In this document: in pieces, positions 45,753-56,472 of the stretch
Layout of the letters: each line of letters starts with the position of its first letter
Numbering within the stretch: the stretch's first letter is position 1
From: Winogradskyella sp. KYW1333
Lineage (GTDB): Bacteria; Bacteroidota; Bacteroidia; Flavobacteriales; Flavobacteriaceae
Reading direction: 5' to 3'
Length of the DNA: 64,000 nt
Assembly (NCBI RefSeq): GCF_003335675.1
Contig: NZ_QPHL01000016.1
Location: 248,001 to 312,000 of the forward strand
The notes under the pieces: model-generated
What the model was told of the DNA's origin: nothing
The model's database searches: none
What the model saw: only the letters and a program-made list of their open reading frames with translations
Position numbers and translations under genes: made by a program

Positions 45753-46931
45753 ATGAACAAGGACGTTGTTATAGTTTCTGCAGTTAGAACTCCAATAGGT
45801 AGTTTTTTAGGAAGTTTATCTTCAGTTCCTGCTCCTAGATTGGGCGCAATTGCCATTAAAGGAGCAATGGATAAAATAAATTTAAATCCAGATTCAGTTG
45901 AAGAAGTTTTGATGGGAAATGTTGTACAAGCAGGTACAGGCCAAGCACCTGCAAGACAAGCTGCAATATATGCTGGTATACCAAATACGGTTCCATGTAC
46001 AACAGTTAACAAAGTTTGTTCCTCTGGCATGAAAGCTATTATGCAAGCAGCTCAAGCCATACAACTCGGTGATGCTGAAATAGTAGTTGCAGGAGGTATG
46101 GAAAATATGAGTGCCATTCCTCATTATTACCATGCTCGCAGTGCTACCAAATTTGGACCTGCTACAATGGAAGACGGTATGCAGAAAGACGGGTTAGTTG
46201 ATGCATATGACAAGAATGCAATGGGTGTTTGTGCTGATGCTTGTGCTGAAGAGTATGATTTTTCTAGAGAGGATCAAGATGCTTTTGCAATTCAATCTTA
46301 TAATAGGTCTGCATCTGCTTGGAGCAATGGGAAATTTGATAGTGAAGTTGTCCCTGTGGAAGTTCCACAAAGACGAGGAGAACCAATTATAGTTAGTAAA
46401 GATGAAGAATACACCAATGTGAAAATGGAAAGGATTCCAGCTTTGCGACCTGCTTTTACTAAAGATGGTACAGTTACTGCTGCCAATGCATCTACTATAA
46501 ATGATGGTGCAGCTGCAATGGTGTTAATGAGTTTAGAAAAAGCAAACGAACTAGGTCTTAAACCTATAGCTAAAATAAAGAGTTATGCCGATGCGGCACA
46601 TGAACCTAATTGGTTTACTACTGCACCTGCCAAAGCATTACCAAAGGCAATTGCAAAAGCCAATATTGAATTAACTGATGTTGACTTTTTTGAGTTCAAT
46701 GAAGCATTCTCAGTTGTTGGTTTAGCTAATATGAAAATTTTAGGGTTATCAGATGAAAAGGTAAATGTTAATGGTGGCGCAGTTTCGTTAGGACATCCAT
46801 TGGGATGTTCTGGTGCAAGAATTTTGGTAACACTTATTAATGTACTTCATCAAAATAATGCCAAAATTGGTGCTGCTGCTATTTGTAATGGTGGTGGTGG
46901 TGCTTCTGCAATGGTAATTGAACGCGTTTAA
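45753..46931 (+). CDS. Acetyl-CoA C-acyltransferase (thiolase)
   Basis: This 392-residue thiolase joins or cleaves acyl-CoA units. The nucleophile Cys89 lies in NKVCSSGMKA, and the further catalytic parts are FFEFNEAFSVV, GGAVSLGHPLGCSGAR and CNGGGGASAMV. Length and order are complete. Biosynthetic (acetoacetyl-CoA) and degradative roles cannot be told apart. It is followed after 9 bases by the NlpC/P60 gene, likely in one transcript, which is a common arrangement in flavobacteria to my memory, without a known functional reason. Confidence 0.95.
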   Translation: MNKDVVIVSAVRTPIGSFLGSLSSVPAPRLGAIAIKGAMDKINLNPDSVEEVLMGNVVQAGTGQAPARQAAIYAGIPNTVPCTTVNKVCSSGMKAIMQAAQAIQLGDAEIVVAGGMENMSAIPHYYHARSATKFGPATMEDGMQKDGLVDAYDKNAMGVCADACAEEYDFSREDQDAFAIQSYNRSASAWSNGKFDSEVVPVEVPQRRGEPIIVSKDEEYTNVKMERIPALRPAFTKDGTVTAANASTINDGAAAMVLMSLEKANELGLKPIAKIKSYADAAHEPNWFTTAPAKALPKAIAKANIELTDVDFFEFNEAFSVVGLANMKILGLSDEKVNVNGGAVSLGHPLGCSGARILVTLINVLHQNNAKIGAAAICNGGGGASAMVIERV

Positions 46932-46940
46932 TTTCACTTT

Positions 46941-47690
46941 ATGCAATACGGCATATGTAATCTAGGAATTGTTCCAATAAGAATAGAACCATCAGATCCG
47001 AGTGAAATGGTAACTCAGGCTTTGTATGGTGATTATTTCAAGGTTTTAGAACAACGTAAAAAATGGAGCCGTATTAGATTTGCCTTTGATAAATACGAGG
47101 GTTGGATTGACAACAAACAATATGTTGAGATTTCTGAATCTCATTACAAGTCTTTATTAGATTCAAAAGCGAGACTTTCAACGGATCTTGTAGAATATGT
47201 ATCTGATGAAAAGAATAATCTATACCCTATTCCGTTAGGATCTGAATTAACTGGTCTTAAGCTTCTAGGACACAATTATGAAGGAAATTGCTCTAATGAT
47301 AAGAAAGAAAAATCTAACATAGTACAAACAGCATTTCTTTACCTTAACGCACCATATCTTTGGGGTGGAAAAACCCCATTTGGTATTGATTGCTCAGGAT
47401 TTACCCAAATGGTATATAAACTTAATGGCTATAAAATTCTTAGAGATGCCTCTAAACAAGCAACCTTGGGCCACGCATTAAGTTTTATAGAAGAAAGTGA
47501 GCCAGGAGATTTGGCATTTTTTGACAATTCCGAAGGAGACATAATCCATGTTGGAATTATTATGGAAGATAATTATATAATTCATGCACATGGAAAGGTT
47601 AGAATAGACCGATTAGACCATAGTGGTATATATAATGTGGATAAAAATATACATACACACAAACTGAGGGTTATAAAAAAAATCATATAA
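46941..47690 (+). CDS. C40 family (NlpC/P60) peptidase with SH3-like domain
   Basis: This 249-residue protein has an N-terminal SH3-like part (about 1-90, with QALYGDYFKVLEQ and YEGWIDNKQYV) and a C-terminal NlpC/P60 domain. The catalytic cysteine is Cys151 in PFGIDCSGFTQMVYK, and the histidine lies in DIIHVGIIM with a second in IIHAHGKVR. The family cuts peptidoglycan stem peptides. I see no signal peptide, so it may act on recycled muropeptides in the cytoplasm or use another export route. It ends at a tight terminator. Confidence 0.92.
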   Translation: MQYGICNLGIVPIRIEPSDPSEMVTQALYGDYFKVLEQRKKWSRIRFAFDKYEGWIDNKQYVEISESHYKSLLDSKARLSTDLVEYVSDEKNNLYPIPLGSELTGLKLLGHNYEGNCSNDKKEKSNIVQTAFLYLNAPYLWGGKTPFGIDCSGFTQMVYKLNGYKILRDASKQATLGHALSFIEESEPGDLAFFDNSEGDIIHVGIIMEDNYIIHAHGKVRIDRLDHSGIYNVDKNIHTHKLRVIKKII

Positions 47691-47718
47691 AAAAAGCAAC
47701 TCGTGAGAGTTGCTTTTT
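47691..47718. terminator. Bidirectional terminator with GTGA loop
   Basis: A perfect 12-bp stem (47691-47702 with 47707-47718) closes a GTGA tetraloop. It begins right after the peptidase stop codon and also serves the minus-strand TPR gene. Confidence 0.92.
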
Positions 47719-47740
47719 TATTGATTCATAATTCTTTGAA

Positions 47741-49030
47741 TTAGTTTCCACCAGAAGCAGCTTCTAATTCTTCAACCATAGTTCTCATTTCTTTAAACTT
47801 ATCCATTTCACCAAGTGCACTGTAGATATTCATTAATGTCCTAGCCGCGTCGATATTAGAGTTTCGTAATGCAAGGGATTTTTCCAAGTATGGTATAGCC
47901 TCCTGATAAAGCTGGGAACGTTTCTCTTTTAACTCATCATACTTTCTATTATCTGCAGCGCTAGTGCCTAAACTATTCATTTCCTCGACAATTGAAGACT
48001 CACCCTCTAGGATAACAACAGCTAAGTTATTATATGCATCTACATAATTAGGGTCTATTTCAATTGCTTTTTGGTAATAACTTTTAGAAGCTTCTATATT
48101 TCCTCCTTCAGCAGCTAATACACCTAAATTATATAAAAGTTCAGCATTATTAGGATCTTTCACAGTTGCTTCCTCCATAAGAGCTTTAAACTTATCTCTG
48201 TTGCCCATTTTTAAGTGTACATTTGCCTCTGACAGTAATAAACCTACATCATCTGGATTTTCAGCTCTGGCATCAGCCATCGCTCCTAAAGCTTTTTCGT
48301 TCTCACCTTGACTTACATAAATAAGAGCAATATTTTTAACAATCTCTGCAGATTTAGATGAGCTTTTCTCATCTCTAGGATCAGTATGAGATTTTGCAAT
48401 ATTAACAGATATATCTCTTGTTTCTTTATTAGGGAAACGTTCTTCTTGACCATTCTCCTTATTCACACCATAGTAATACATTTGTACACCAGAATATCCC
48501 ATATTCTTTAACTCTATATAATGCTTTAAAGCAGTGTCGTAATTTTGACCTGATACTGCTGCCGAAGCGGCATAATAAAGATATAACGTATCTGCTGGCG
48601 ACATTCTATATACCTTTTCGAATCCATTTGATGCACTTGCATAATCCTTAGTCTGGAATGCATCGTTTGCATTATTTAAAAACGTATTCATCATTTGGGT
48701 TTTCATTTGATTGGCCTGATCGGTATATTTCAATTTACCCATTGAAGATTCTAAATCCTTTAAATTGCCTAAACTCTTTATTGCAATATCTATTTCATCG
48801 TTAGATCCTGTTCCGTTTGCATATAAAGCTTGAGCTTTTAGAAAATAAAACTTAGCTTTTGTTTTATCATCCATGTTATCAATTAATGCATCTGCAGATT
48901 TCAAAGCACTTTTGGCACTTGCGAAATTAGAATTCTTAATTGCCTTTTCCATTGCTTTAATTTCATTCTTTTGGGCAAAAGACATAGCACTAAAAGCCAA
49001 AAGCAATACTAATGTCAGTAATTTTTTCAT
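47741..49030 (-). CDS. Exported tetratricopeptide repeat protein
   Basis: This 429-residue protein has a signal peptide (about 1-19, ending SFAQ). TPR-like helices cover the rest; the best repeats are AELLYNLGVLAAEGGNIEASKSYYQKAIEIDPN split at about residues 295-330, then YVDAYNNLAVVILEG, and a last pair near IPYLEKSLALRNSNIDAARTL (written as two parts). It probably works in the periplasm or outer membrane as an assembly scaffold. It follows gyrA by 30 bases, so it may be co-transcribed with it. The partners are unknown. Confidence 0.85.
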   Translation of the reverse strand: MKKLLTLVLLLAFSAMSFAQKNEIKAMEKAIKNSNFASAKSALKSADALIDNMDDKTKAKFYFLKAQALYANGTGSNDEIDIAIKSLGNLKDLESSMGKLKYTDQANQMKTQMMNTFLNNANDAFQTKDYASASNGFEKVYRMSPADTLYLYYAASAAVSGQNYDTALKHYIELKNMGYSGVQMYYYGVNKENGQEERFPNKETRDISVNIAKSHTDPRDEKSSSKSAEIVKNIALIYVSQGENEKALGAMADARAENPDDVGLLLSEANVHLKMGNRDKFKALMEEATVKDPNNAELLYNLGVLAAEGGNIEASKSYYQKAIEIDPNYVDAYNNLAVVILEGESSIVEEMNSLGTSAADNRKYDELKEKRSQLYQEAIPYLEKSLALRNSNIDAARTLMNIYSALGEMDKFKEMRTMVEELEAASGGN

Positions 49031-49060
49031 TTTGTAATAATAGATTTTTGTTGTTAATTT

Positions 49061-51595
49061 TTAGTTATCCGTTCCATTAGTATCAATAGCCGTGCCATCA
49101 TTACTAACATCTTGATTATCTGTTGATTCTTCAAAATTTTCAGCATCTTCATCTTCATCATCTTTCATCACCTTAGCTACTGCCGCAATAGAATCTTTTC
49201 CTTTTAGGTTAATAAGCTTAACACCTTGTGTGGCTCTACCCATTACTCTTAAATCAGCAACTTCCATTCTAATTGCAATTCCAGACTTATTAATTATCAT
49301 TAAATCGTCCTCGTCAGTAACATTTTTTATAGATACTAGGTTACCCGTTTTTTCTGTAATAGAAATAGTTTTTACACCCTTTCCACCTCTATTTGTAATT
49401 CTATAGTCATCTAAACTAGAGCGTTTACCATATCCATTCTCCGACACAACAAGTATGTTACTTTCCATATCGTCAACGGCAATCATGCCAATAACTTCAT
49501 CCTTGTCGTTGGCTAAAGTAATTCCTCTTACACCTGAAGCATTTCTGCCCATTGGTCTAGTTTTGGCCTCTTCAAATCGGATGGCCTTACCAGACTTTAG
49601 CGCCAACATAACTTGGCTTTCACCTGTGGTTAATTTAGCTTCTAATAACTCATCACCATCTTTAATTGTAATCGCATTAATACCATTAGTTCTTGGTCTT
49701 GAGTACTGTTCTAATGAGGTTTTCTTCACTTGACCCTTTTTAGTGGCCATTATCACATAGTGACTATTAATGTAATCTTCATCCTTTAGATCTTGAGTAC
49801 AAATAAATGCCATTACCTTATCATCTTGCTCTATATTAATAAGGTTTTGAATTGCTCTACCCTTTGAGGTTTTAGAGCCTTCTGGAATTTCATAAACGCG
49901 CATCCAGAAACATTTTCCTTTTTGAGTAAAGAATAACATATATTGATGGTTCGTACCAACAAATAAGTGTTCTAAAAAGTCTTCGTTTCTAGTAGTAGAT
50001 GCTTTTTGACCTACGCCTCCTCTATTTTGAGTTTTATATTCAGTCAATGAAGTCCTCTTAATATAACCTGCATGAGAAATGGTAATTACCACTTTCTCGT
50101 TTGGTATCATATCTTCAATACTTAAATCACCACCTGCGTACTCTATTAAAGAACGTCTTTCATCACCATATTTATCCTTTACCACATTAAGTTCTTCCTT
50201 AATGATGTCCATTCTTCGATCTTTTTTATCTAAGATATCCTTAAGATCTTCAATGGTTTTCATTAACTCTTCATATTCTGCACGCAATTTATCTTGTTCG
50301 AGACCAGTTAATTGACGTAGTCTCATTTCTACGATGGCCTTGGCCTGTATCTCAGTAAGTTTAAATCGCTCAATCAATTTGGCTCTTGCTTCATCAGCAT
50401 TAGCTGATGCTCTGATTAATGCTATTACCTCATCGATATTGTCTGAGGCAATTATTAATCCCTCTAATATATGTGCACGTTCTTCTGCTTTTCTAAGTTC
50501 ATACTTTGTACGTCTAACGACAACTTCATGTCTGTGCTCAACAAAGTAATGTATTAGGTCTTTTAAGTTTAATAACTGAGGTCTACCATTTACAAGGGCT
50601 ATATTATTTACACTAAATGATGATTGAAGTGCTGTATATTTATAAAGCTTGTTTAAAACAATATTTGGTATTGCATCTCGCTTTAAAACGTATACAATAC
50701 GCATTCCATTTCTATCGGACTCATCTCTTATGGTAGAAATACCCTCAAGCTTTTTATCGTTAACCAAATCAGCAGTTTTCTTAATCATATCTGCCTTATT
50801 GACTTGATAAGGGATCTCATTAACGATAATACACTCACGACCATTAACTTCTTCTATATTAGCTTTACCTCGCATTACGATACGACCTCGACCAGTATGA
50901 AAAGCTTCTTTAACACCGTCATAACCATAGATTATACCACCAGTTGGAAAATCTGGAGCTTTAACATGCTGCATTAGCTCGTCAATCTCTATATTATGGT
51001 TATCTATATATGCAATAGTTCCATTAACAACCTCTGTCAGGTTATGAGGTGGCATATTCGTTGCCATACCTACAGCAATACCAGACGCTCCATTAACTAA
51101 TAAACCAGGAATCCGAGTTGGTAATACCGTTGGTTCTTCTAAAGTATCGTCAAAATTTAGTTTGTGATCAACTGTTTCTTTATCTATATCTGCCAACATG
51201 TCCTCTGAAATCTTCCGCATGCGAGCTTCCGTATAACGCATGGCTGCAGGACTATCTCCATCGACAGATCCAAAATTCCCTTGTCCATCAATTAACATGT
51301 AACGTAAACTCCATTCTTGAGCCATACGTACCATTGTATCATAAACCGACGTATCGCCATGTGGGTGATATTTACCTAATACCTCACCAACTATCCTTGC
51401 TGATTTTTTATGTGCAGTATTAGCTCTAACACCAAGTTCGTGCATGCCATATAAAACACGTCTATGAACTGGTTTTAGCCCATCTCTTACATCTGGTAAA
51501 GCACGTGACACAATGACCGACATTGAATAATCAATGTAAGCTGATTTCATTTCATCCTCAATGTTAATTGGAATAAGTTTTTCTCCTTCTGCCAT
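49061..51595 (-). CDS. gyrA: DNA gyrase subunit A
   Basis: This 844-residue type II topoisomerase subunit cuts and rejoins DNA. The catalytic tyrosine is Tyr121 in MRYTEARM. The quinolone region reads [13 protein letters not shown], with Thr82 and Asp86 at the positions of E. coli Ser83 and Asp87. The C-terminal beta-pinwheel has a GyrA-box-like QNRGGVG, which supports gyrase rather than topoisomerase IV. The tail is very acidic ([12 protein letters not shown]). It is divergent from clpC across 259 bases. Confidence 0.97.
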   Translation of the reverse strand: MAEGEKLIPINIEDEMKSAYIDYSMSVIVSRALPDVRDGLKPVHRRVLYGMHELGVRANTAHKKSARIVGEVLGKYHPHGDTSVYDTMVRMAQEWSLRYMLIDGQGNFGSVDGDSPAAMRYTEARMRKISEDMLADIDKETVDHKLNFDDTLEEPTVLPTRIPGLLVNGASGIAVGMATNMPPHNLTEVVNGTIAYIDNHNIEIDELMQHVKAPDFPTGGIIYGYDGVKEAFHTGRGRIVMRGKANIEEVNGRECIIVNEIPYQVNKADMIKKTADLVNDKKLEGISTIRDESDRNGMRIVYVLKRDAIPNIVLNKLYKYTALQSSFSVNNIALVNGRPQLLNLKDLIHYFVEHRHEVVVRRTKYELRKAEERAHILEGLIIASDNIDEVIALIRASANADEARAKLIERFKLTEIQAKAIVEMRLRQLTGLEQDKLRAEYEELMKTIEDLKDILDKKDRRMDIIKEELNVVKDKYGDERRSLIEYAGGDLSIEDMIPNEKVVITISHAGYIKRTSLTEYKTQNRGGVGQKASTTRNEDFLEHLFVGTNHQYMLFFTQKGKCFWMRVYEIPEGSKTSKGRAIQNLINIEQDDKVMAFICTQDLKDEDYINSHYVIMATKKGQVKKTSLEQYSRPRTNGINAITIKDGDELLEAKLTTGESQVMLALKSGKAIRFEEAKTRPMGRNASGVRGITLANDKDEVIGMIAVDDMESNILVVSENGYGKRSSLDDYRITNRGGKGVKTISITEKTGNLVSIKNVTDEDDLMIINKSGIAIRMEVADLRVMGRATQGVKLINLKGKDSIAAVAKVMKDDEDEDAENFEESTDNQDVSNDGTAIDTNGTDN

Positions 51596-51734
51596 ATATT
51601 TAAATAATTAATTTTTTGTAGGTTTTCAAAACGTGCTAATATAACTAAAATAGCAGTGTTTGAAGAGTTGGAACAAGTGAATTTTAGCACTTTTTATTAA
51701 CAATATTTAATATCTTTTTTTTAATAAGTATCTC

Positions 51735-51764
51735 CCATTTTACTTTGATATAAAATGGTTTTTT
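51735..51764 (+). terminator. Terminator-like hairpin in the gyrA-clpC intergenic region
   Basis: CCATTTTA at 51735-51742 and TAAAATGG at 51751-51758 are perfect complements and are followed by six T. It lies about 90 bases upstream of clpC, where no gene ends on this strand, so a leader attenuator or the end of a small RNA is possible. Confidence 0.4.
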
Positions 51765-51854
51765 AGTCTCTTCGTTTCCAACTATTAATTAAGGTATAGT
51801 TTTTGCCTTTTAATTAATATGTTTTATTATTTTTAATGCAGAAAGGAAATTACT

Positions 51855-54407
51855 ATGGATGATAATTTTTCACCAAGAGTTAAGGATGTAATTGCATACA
51901 GTAAAGAGGAAGCTTTAAGGCTTGGTCATGACTTTATTGGAACCGAACATTTGATGTTAGGCTTATTAAGAGATGGCAACGGAAAAGCTATTGATATTTT
52001 AAATTCACTTGATGTAAATCTAAATCATTTAAGAAGAAAAGTTGAAATTTTAAGCCCAGCAAATCCAAATATTGTAACCACATCTAACGAGAAGAAAAAC
52101 CTACATTTAACTAGACAGGCAGAACGTGCCTTAAAGACAACATTTTTAGAAGCAAAACTATTTCAGAGCACTTCTATAAATACAGCACATTTATTGTTGT
52201 GCATTTTAAGAAATGAAAATGACCCTACAACAAAACTTTTAAATAAGCTTAAAGTAGATTATGATAACGTAAAAGAAGAATTTAAGTCAATGATTACAAG
52301 CGAAGACGATTACATAGAAACACCAAAGTCAGAATCATTCTCTGACGACGAAATAAACGAAGAAGAGGAAGCGAAACAGAATCCATTTGGATCAGGGCAA
52401 TCAGGCAAAACAAATAAGAAGTCTAAAACACCTGTATTAGACAATTTTGGTAGGGATCTGACAGTTCTAGCTGAAGAAGGTAAACTTGATCCTGTTGTGG
52501 GACGTGAAAAAGAAATACAGCGTGTATCACAAATATTAAGTAGACGTAAGAAAAACAACCCACTATTAATTGGAGAGCCAGGAGTTGGTAAATCTGCAAT
52601 TGCTGAAGGTCTTGCCTTGCGTATTGTAAAACGTAAAGTTTCAAGAACTTTGTTTAATATGCGTGTAGTGACTTTAGATTTGGCAAGCTTGGTTGCTGGA
52701 ACAAAATATAGAGGTCAGTTTGAAGAGCGTATGAAAGCTGTTATGAACGAACTTGAAAAGAATGATGACATTATTCTTTTTATAGACGAAATTCATACCA
52801 TCGTTGGAGCTGGAGGTGCAACGGGAAGTTTAGATGCTTCTAACATGTTTAAACCTGCCCTAGCCAGAGGCGAAATTCAATGTATTGGAGCAACTACATT
52901 AGATGAATATCGTCAATATATTGAAAAGGATGGTGCTTTAGAGCGTCGTTTTCAAAAGGTAATTGTAGAACCTACAACCGTAGAAGAAACTATCGAAATA
53001 TTGAACAACATTAAAGGTAAGTATGAAGAACACCATAATGTTGATTATACCGATGAAGCAATTGAAGCTTGCGTAAAGCTTACAAATAGATATATGACAG
53101 AGAGATTCTTACCGGACAAAGCAATTGATGCTTTAGATGAAGCAGGCTCTAGAGTTCATATCACCAATATTGACGTACCAAAACAGATTATAGAATTAGA
53201 AAAGAAATTAGAAGAAGTCCGGGAAACTAAGAATAGTGTTGTTAAGAAGCAGAAGTATGAAGAAGCTGCTAAACTAAGAGATGATGAAAAGCGTCTTGAA
53301 ATAGATTTAGCTTCGGCACAGAAGAAATGGGAAGAAGAAACCAAACAACACAGAGAAGTTGTTACTGAAGATAACGTGGCTGACGTTATTTCTATGATGA
53401 CAGGAATACCTGTTAACAAAATTGCTCAAACTGAGCTTAATAAGCTCGCACAATTACCTGAACTTATTAAAGGAAAAGTAATTGGTCAAGACCAGGCAGT
53501 AGCCAAGATTGTAAAAGCAATACAAAGAAATAGAGCCGGTCTAAAGGACCCTAATAAACCAATAGGTTCATTTATATTCCTTGGTCAAACGGGTGTTGGT
53601 AAAACACAATTGGCCAAAGTGTTAGCACGTGAGTTGTTTGACAGTGATGAAGCACTTGTTAGAATAGACATGAGTGAATACATGGAGAAGTTCGCTATAT
53701 CAAGATTAATCGGTGCACCTCCAGGATATGTAGGTTATGAAGAAGGTGGCCAGCTAACTGAAAAGATTAGACGCAAGCCTTATGCAGTAGTATTACTAGA
53801 TGAGATTGAAAAAGCTCATCCTGACGTCTTTAACATGCTTTTACAAGTATTAGATGATGGATACTTAACTGATAGTCTTGGTAGGAAAATAGATTTTAGA
53901 AATACCATAATAATCATGACATCTAATATTGGTGCAAGAAAGCTTAAAGATTTTGGTACTGGAGTAGGTTTTGGAACTTCTGCACAACAAGCACAAGAAT
54001 CTGACCATGCGAAAGCTGTTATTGAAAACGCTCTGAAGAAAGCTTTTGCACCTGAATTTTTAAATAGAATTGATGACGTAATCGTATTCAATGCTCTTGA
54101 AAAAGAAGACATCAATAAAATTATTGATATAGAATTGGTTAAGCTAGTTGATAGAATTCAAGATTTAGGATATACATTAAAACTAACTGAATCTGCTAAG
54201 GATTATATTGCTGACAAAGGATTTGATAAACAATATGGCGCAAGACCTTTAAACCGTGCGATTCAAAAATATGTTGAAGATGCATTAGCAGAAGAAATAA
54301 TTGGCGCAAAGATTCAAGAAGGTGATACAATCACGATGGATTTAGACAAAAAGAAGAATGAATTGAAGATTCAAATTAAGAGTTCGAGTAAAACCACGGA
54401 ATCCTAA
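51855..54407 (+). CDS. clpC: ATP-dependent Clp protease ATP-binding subunit ClpC
   Basis: This 850-residue AAA+ unfoldase feeds proteins to ClpP. It has two N-terminal Clp repeats (about 1-145), AAA1 with LLIGEPGVGKSAI and LFIDEIHTIVGAGG, a middle coiled coil with a UVR-like KYEEAAKLRDDEKRL, and AAA2 with FLGQTGVGKTQLAK and VVLLDEIEKAHPD. The UVR-like middle and size mark ClpC rather than ClpA or ClpB. A GAAAGGAAA stretch just upstream of the ATG is a fair Shine-Dalgarno site, rare in this window. Confidence 0.95.
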   Translation: MDDNFSPRVKDVIAYSKEEALRLGHDFIGTEHLMLGLLRDGNGKAIDILNSLDVNLNHLRRKVEILSPANPNIVTTSNEKKNLHLTRQAERALKTTFLEAKLFQSTSINTAHLLLCILRNENDPTTKLLNKLKVDYDNVKEEFKSMITSEDDYIETPKSESFSDDEINEEEEAKQNPFGSGQSGKTNKKSKTPVLDNFGRDLTVLAEEGKLDPVVGREKEIQRVSQILSRRKKNNPLLIGEPGVGKSAIAEGLALRIVKRKVSRTLFNMRVVTLDLASLVAGTKYRGQFEERMKAVMNELEKNDDIILFIDEIHTIVGAGGATGSLDASNMFKPALARGEIQCIGATTLDEYRQYIEKDGALERRFQKVIVEPTTVEETIEILNNIKGKYEEHHNVDYTDEAIEACVKLTNRYMTERFLPDKAIDALDEAGSRVHITNIDVPKQIIELEKKLEEVRETKNSVVKKQKYEEAAKLRDDEKRLEIDLASAQKKWEEETKQHREVVTEDNVADVISMMTGIPVNKIAQTELNKLAQLPELIKGKVIGQDQAVAKIVKAIQRNRAGLKDPNKPIGSFIFLGQTGVGKTQLAKVLARELFDSDEALVRIDMSEYMEKFAISRLIGAPPGYVGYEEGGQLTEKIRRKPYAVVLLDEIEKAHPDVFNMLLQVLDDGYLTDSLGRKIDFRNTIIIMTSNIGARKLKDFGTGVGFGTSAQQAQESDHAKAVIENALKKAFAPEFLNRIDDVIVFNALEKEDINKIIDIELVKLVDRIQDLGYTLKLTESAKDYIADKGFDKQYGARPLNRAIQKYVEDALAEEIIGAKIQEGDTITMDLDKKKNELKIQIKSSSKTTES

Positions 54408-54432
54408 TATTTTCTCAGAACATTTTATAAAG

Positions 54433-54458
54433 CTCCTTTATTTAAAAGGAGTTTTTTT
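54433..54458 (+). terminator. Terminator after clpC
   Basis: CTCCTTT at 54433-54439 pairs with AAAGGAG at 54445-54451 and a run of seven T follows. Confidence 0.85.
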
Positions 54459-54483
54459 ATCTTCATACTGAATTAATGAAGAT

Positions 54484-54852
54484 ATGAGAGCATCCCTAAC
54501 CCTCCATTTTTGTGACATATCTATTTACGATAACTACTTGGTAGTTGTTATGCATGAAGGTACAAATGTTTTGCCGGAAAACAACAAAATACTTCTTGAA
54601 GTCGCAAACGAATATTTTAAAAACCAAGCTTTTGTCTACATTACGCATAGAATAAATTCTTATTCTGTCGATCCTCAAATATATCTTGAAACGGCTAAAA
54701 TCGAAAACCTTAAAGGTTTTGCGGTTGTTTCTAATGTTTATAAAGCTAAAAGTAATGCTGAAGTTGAAAAAATGTTTTTTAACAAGCCTTTCTGTATTTT
54801 TTCAGAATTAAATGAAGCCGTTGCCTGGGCTAATGAATTGGTAAATCAATAG
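54484..54852 (+). CDS. Small STAS/SpoIIAA-like protein of unknown function
   Basis: This 122-residue soluble protein alternates hydrophobic strands and helices: DNYLVVVMHEG, FVYITHRINSYSVDP, GFAVVSNVYKAKSNAE and FNELNEAVAWANEL-like end (here SELNEAVAWANE). The layout resembles SpoIIAA-like/STAS-domain proteins found in Bacteroidota, which bind nucleotides, lipids or regulatory partners; this is a fold-level guess. No signal peptide is present. It sits between the clpC terminator and convergent hutH with no hairpin of its own. The start is the only in-frame ATG before the first strand. Confidence 0.65.
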   Translation: MRASLTLHFCDISIYDNYLVVVMHEGTNVLPENNKILLEVANEYFKNQAFVYITHRINSYSVDPQIYLETAKIENLKGFAVVSNVYKAKSNAEVEKMFFNKPFCIFSELNEAVAWANELVNQ

Positions 54853-54865
54853 ATATATTGAGTAT

Positions 54866-56398
54866 CTAACTTTTTAGTCCATAATTGTTCAAAAACAATT
54901 CTTCAACCTCAATATCTACATCTTTTAAAAATTGAATTGATGCCTCTATATCGTCATGTAGCACCTCATCAACTTTAATAAATGGAACGACTTTTCTGTA
55001 ATGTTCTAAAAAAGATTCTAGAAGTGGTGATGTTTTTAAAGGTCTTCTAAATTCAATTGCTTGAGAAGCATTCATTAACTCAATAGCTATAACCCTCTCA
55101 ACATTTCTAATTAATGTATATGCCTGAGTTGCTGCATTGGCACCCATACTTACGTGATCTTCTTGCCCATTACTTGAAACAATGCTGTCAATACTAGCAG
55201 GAGAAGCCAATTGTTTGTTAGCACTAACAATACTTGCAGCTGTATATTGAGGAATCATAAAGCCAGAGTTTAAACCTGGATTATCGACTAAGAATGCTGG
55301 TAACCCTCTTAAACCAGAAACTAATTGAAAAATTCGTCTTTCTGAAATATTACCAATTTCAGCCATTGCAATCTTTAAGTAATCAAGTGCAAATGCTAAT
55401 GGTTGTCCATGAAAATTTCCTCCTGAAATAATTAGATCCTCTTCAGGGAAAATATTAGGATTATCTGTTACTGAATTAATTTCGGTTAGAATAACTTTTT
55501 CTACAAAGTCTAAGGTATCTTTTGTGGCACCATGTACTTGAGGTATACACCTAAACGAATATGGATCTTGCACATGTTCTTTTTCTCTTTTAATCAATTC
55601 ACTACCATCAAGTAATTCATTAAATCGCCTGGCTACTTTCCATTGTCCAGGATGTGGTCTTACAGAATGAACCAAATCGTGAAATGGATCCAATCTACCA
55701 TCAAAGGCATCTAATGATATTCCGGCAATTATATCAGCCAGGTATGATGTCTTATGAGACATAAGGAGTAGATATACGCCATAAGCACTCATAAACTGGG
55801 TGCCGTTTAACAATGCTAATCCTTCTTTTGCCTCAAGTTTAATTGGTTCCCAATTAAACTTATGTAAAATCTCTGTGGCTTCGTATTCATCATTGTCATG
55901 CACTACCCTTCCCTTACCAATTAATGGCAAAGCCAAATGTGCAAGCGGTGCCAAATCACCTGATGCACCAAGTGAACCTTGAGTATACACAAAAGGAAAA
56001 ATATCGTTATTAAAAAATTCTATTAGGCGCTCTATTGTGTCTAACTGAACACCACTGTGACCATAGCTCAATGACTGAATTTTTAAAAGCAACATTACCT
56101 TTACAACTGACTCAGGCACCTTTTCTCCAGTTCCACAAGCATGTGACATTACTAGATTTTCCTGCAGTTTGGTAAGATCTTCATTAGAAATTTTCACATT
56201 ATATAATGAACCAAAACCTGTATTTATGCCATATATTGGCTTTTTATTGCTCATTAGTTTATTATCTAAATAGGTCTTGCTCGCTAGAATTTTTTGCTTT
56301 AACTCATCTGATAATTTTAGCTTCTTATTATTCTGAAAAACGTTATAAATAGTAACAATATCAAGAGGTTTTGAAGAAATTATATGGTATTGATTCAT
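54866..56398 (-). CDS. hutH: Histidine ammonia-lyase
   Basis: The enzyme removes ammonia from L-histidine to give urocanate, the first step of histidine breakdown. The 510 residues are a normal length. The Ala145-Ser146-Gly147 triplet in GSLGASGDLAPLAHL forms the MIO electrophile by autocatalytic cyclisation. Other parts: YGINTGFGSLY, GLALLNGTQFMSA, SFRCIPQVHGATKD and SSNGQEDHVSMGANAA. It stands apart from hutI and the HutG-like gene near 9-12 kb. It is convergent with the small STAS-like gene. Confidence 0.97.
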   Translation of the reverse strand: MNQYHIISSKPLDIVTIYNVFQNNKKLKLSDELKQKILASKTYLDNKLMSNKKPIYGINTGFGSLYNVKISNEDLTKLQENLVMSHACGTGEKVPESVVKVMLLLKIQSLSYGHSGVQLDTIERLIEFFNNDIFPFVYTQGSLGASGDLAPLAHLALPLIGKGRVVHDNDEYEATEILHKFNWEPIKLEAKEGLALLNGTQFMSAYGVYLLLMSHKTSYLADIIAGISLDAFDGRLDPFHDLVHSVRPHPGQWKVARRFNELLDGSELIKREKEHVQDPYSFRCIPQVHGATKDTLDFVEKVILTEINSVTDNPNIFPEEDLIISGGNFHGQPLAFALDYLKIAMAEIGNISERRIFQLVSGLRGLPAFLVDNPGLNSGFMIPQYTAASIVSANKQLASPASIDSIVSSNGQEDHVSMGANAATQAYTLIRNVERVIAIELMNASQAIEFRRPLKTSPLLESFLEHYRKVVPFIKVDEVLHDDIEASIQFLKDVDIEVEELFLNNYGLKS

Positions 56399-56472
56399 GT
56401 TGAGTAGTTAAATAATATTCAAAATTGAGAATAATTTTAAAGACTTCCACAAATTGTTAATAATTAGTGAGA

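Noticed and set aside
45695..46030. Minus-strand open frame overlapping the thiolase start
   Set aside because: It is antisense to the conserved thiolase N-terminus and to its promoter region and has no recognisable motif.
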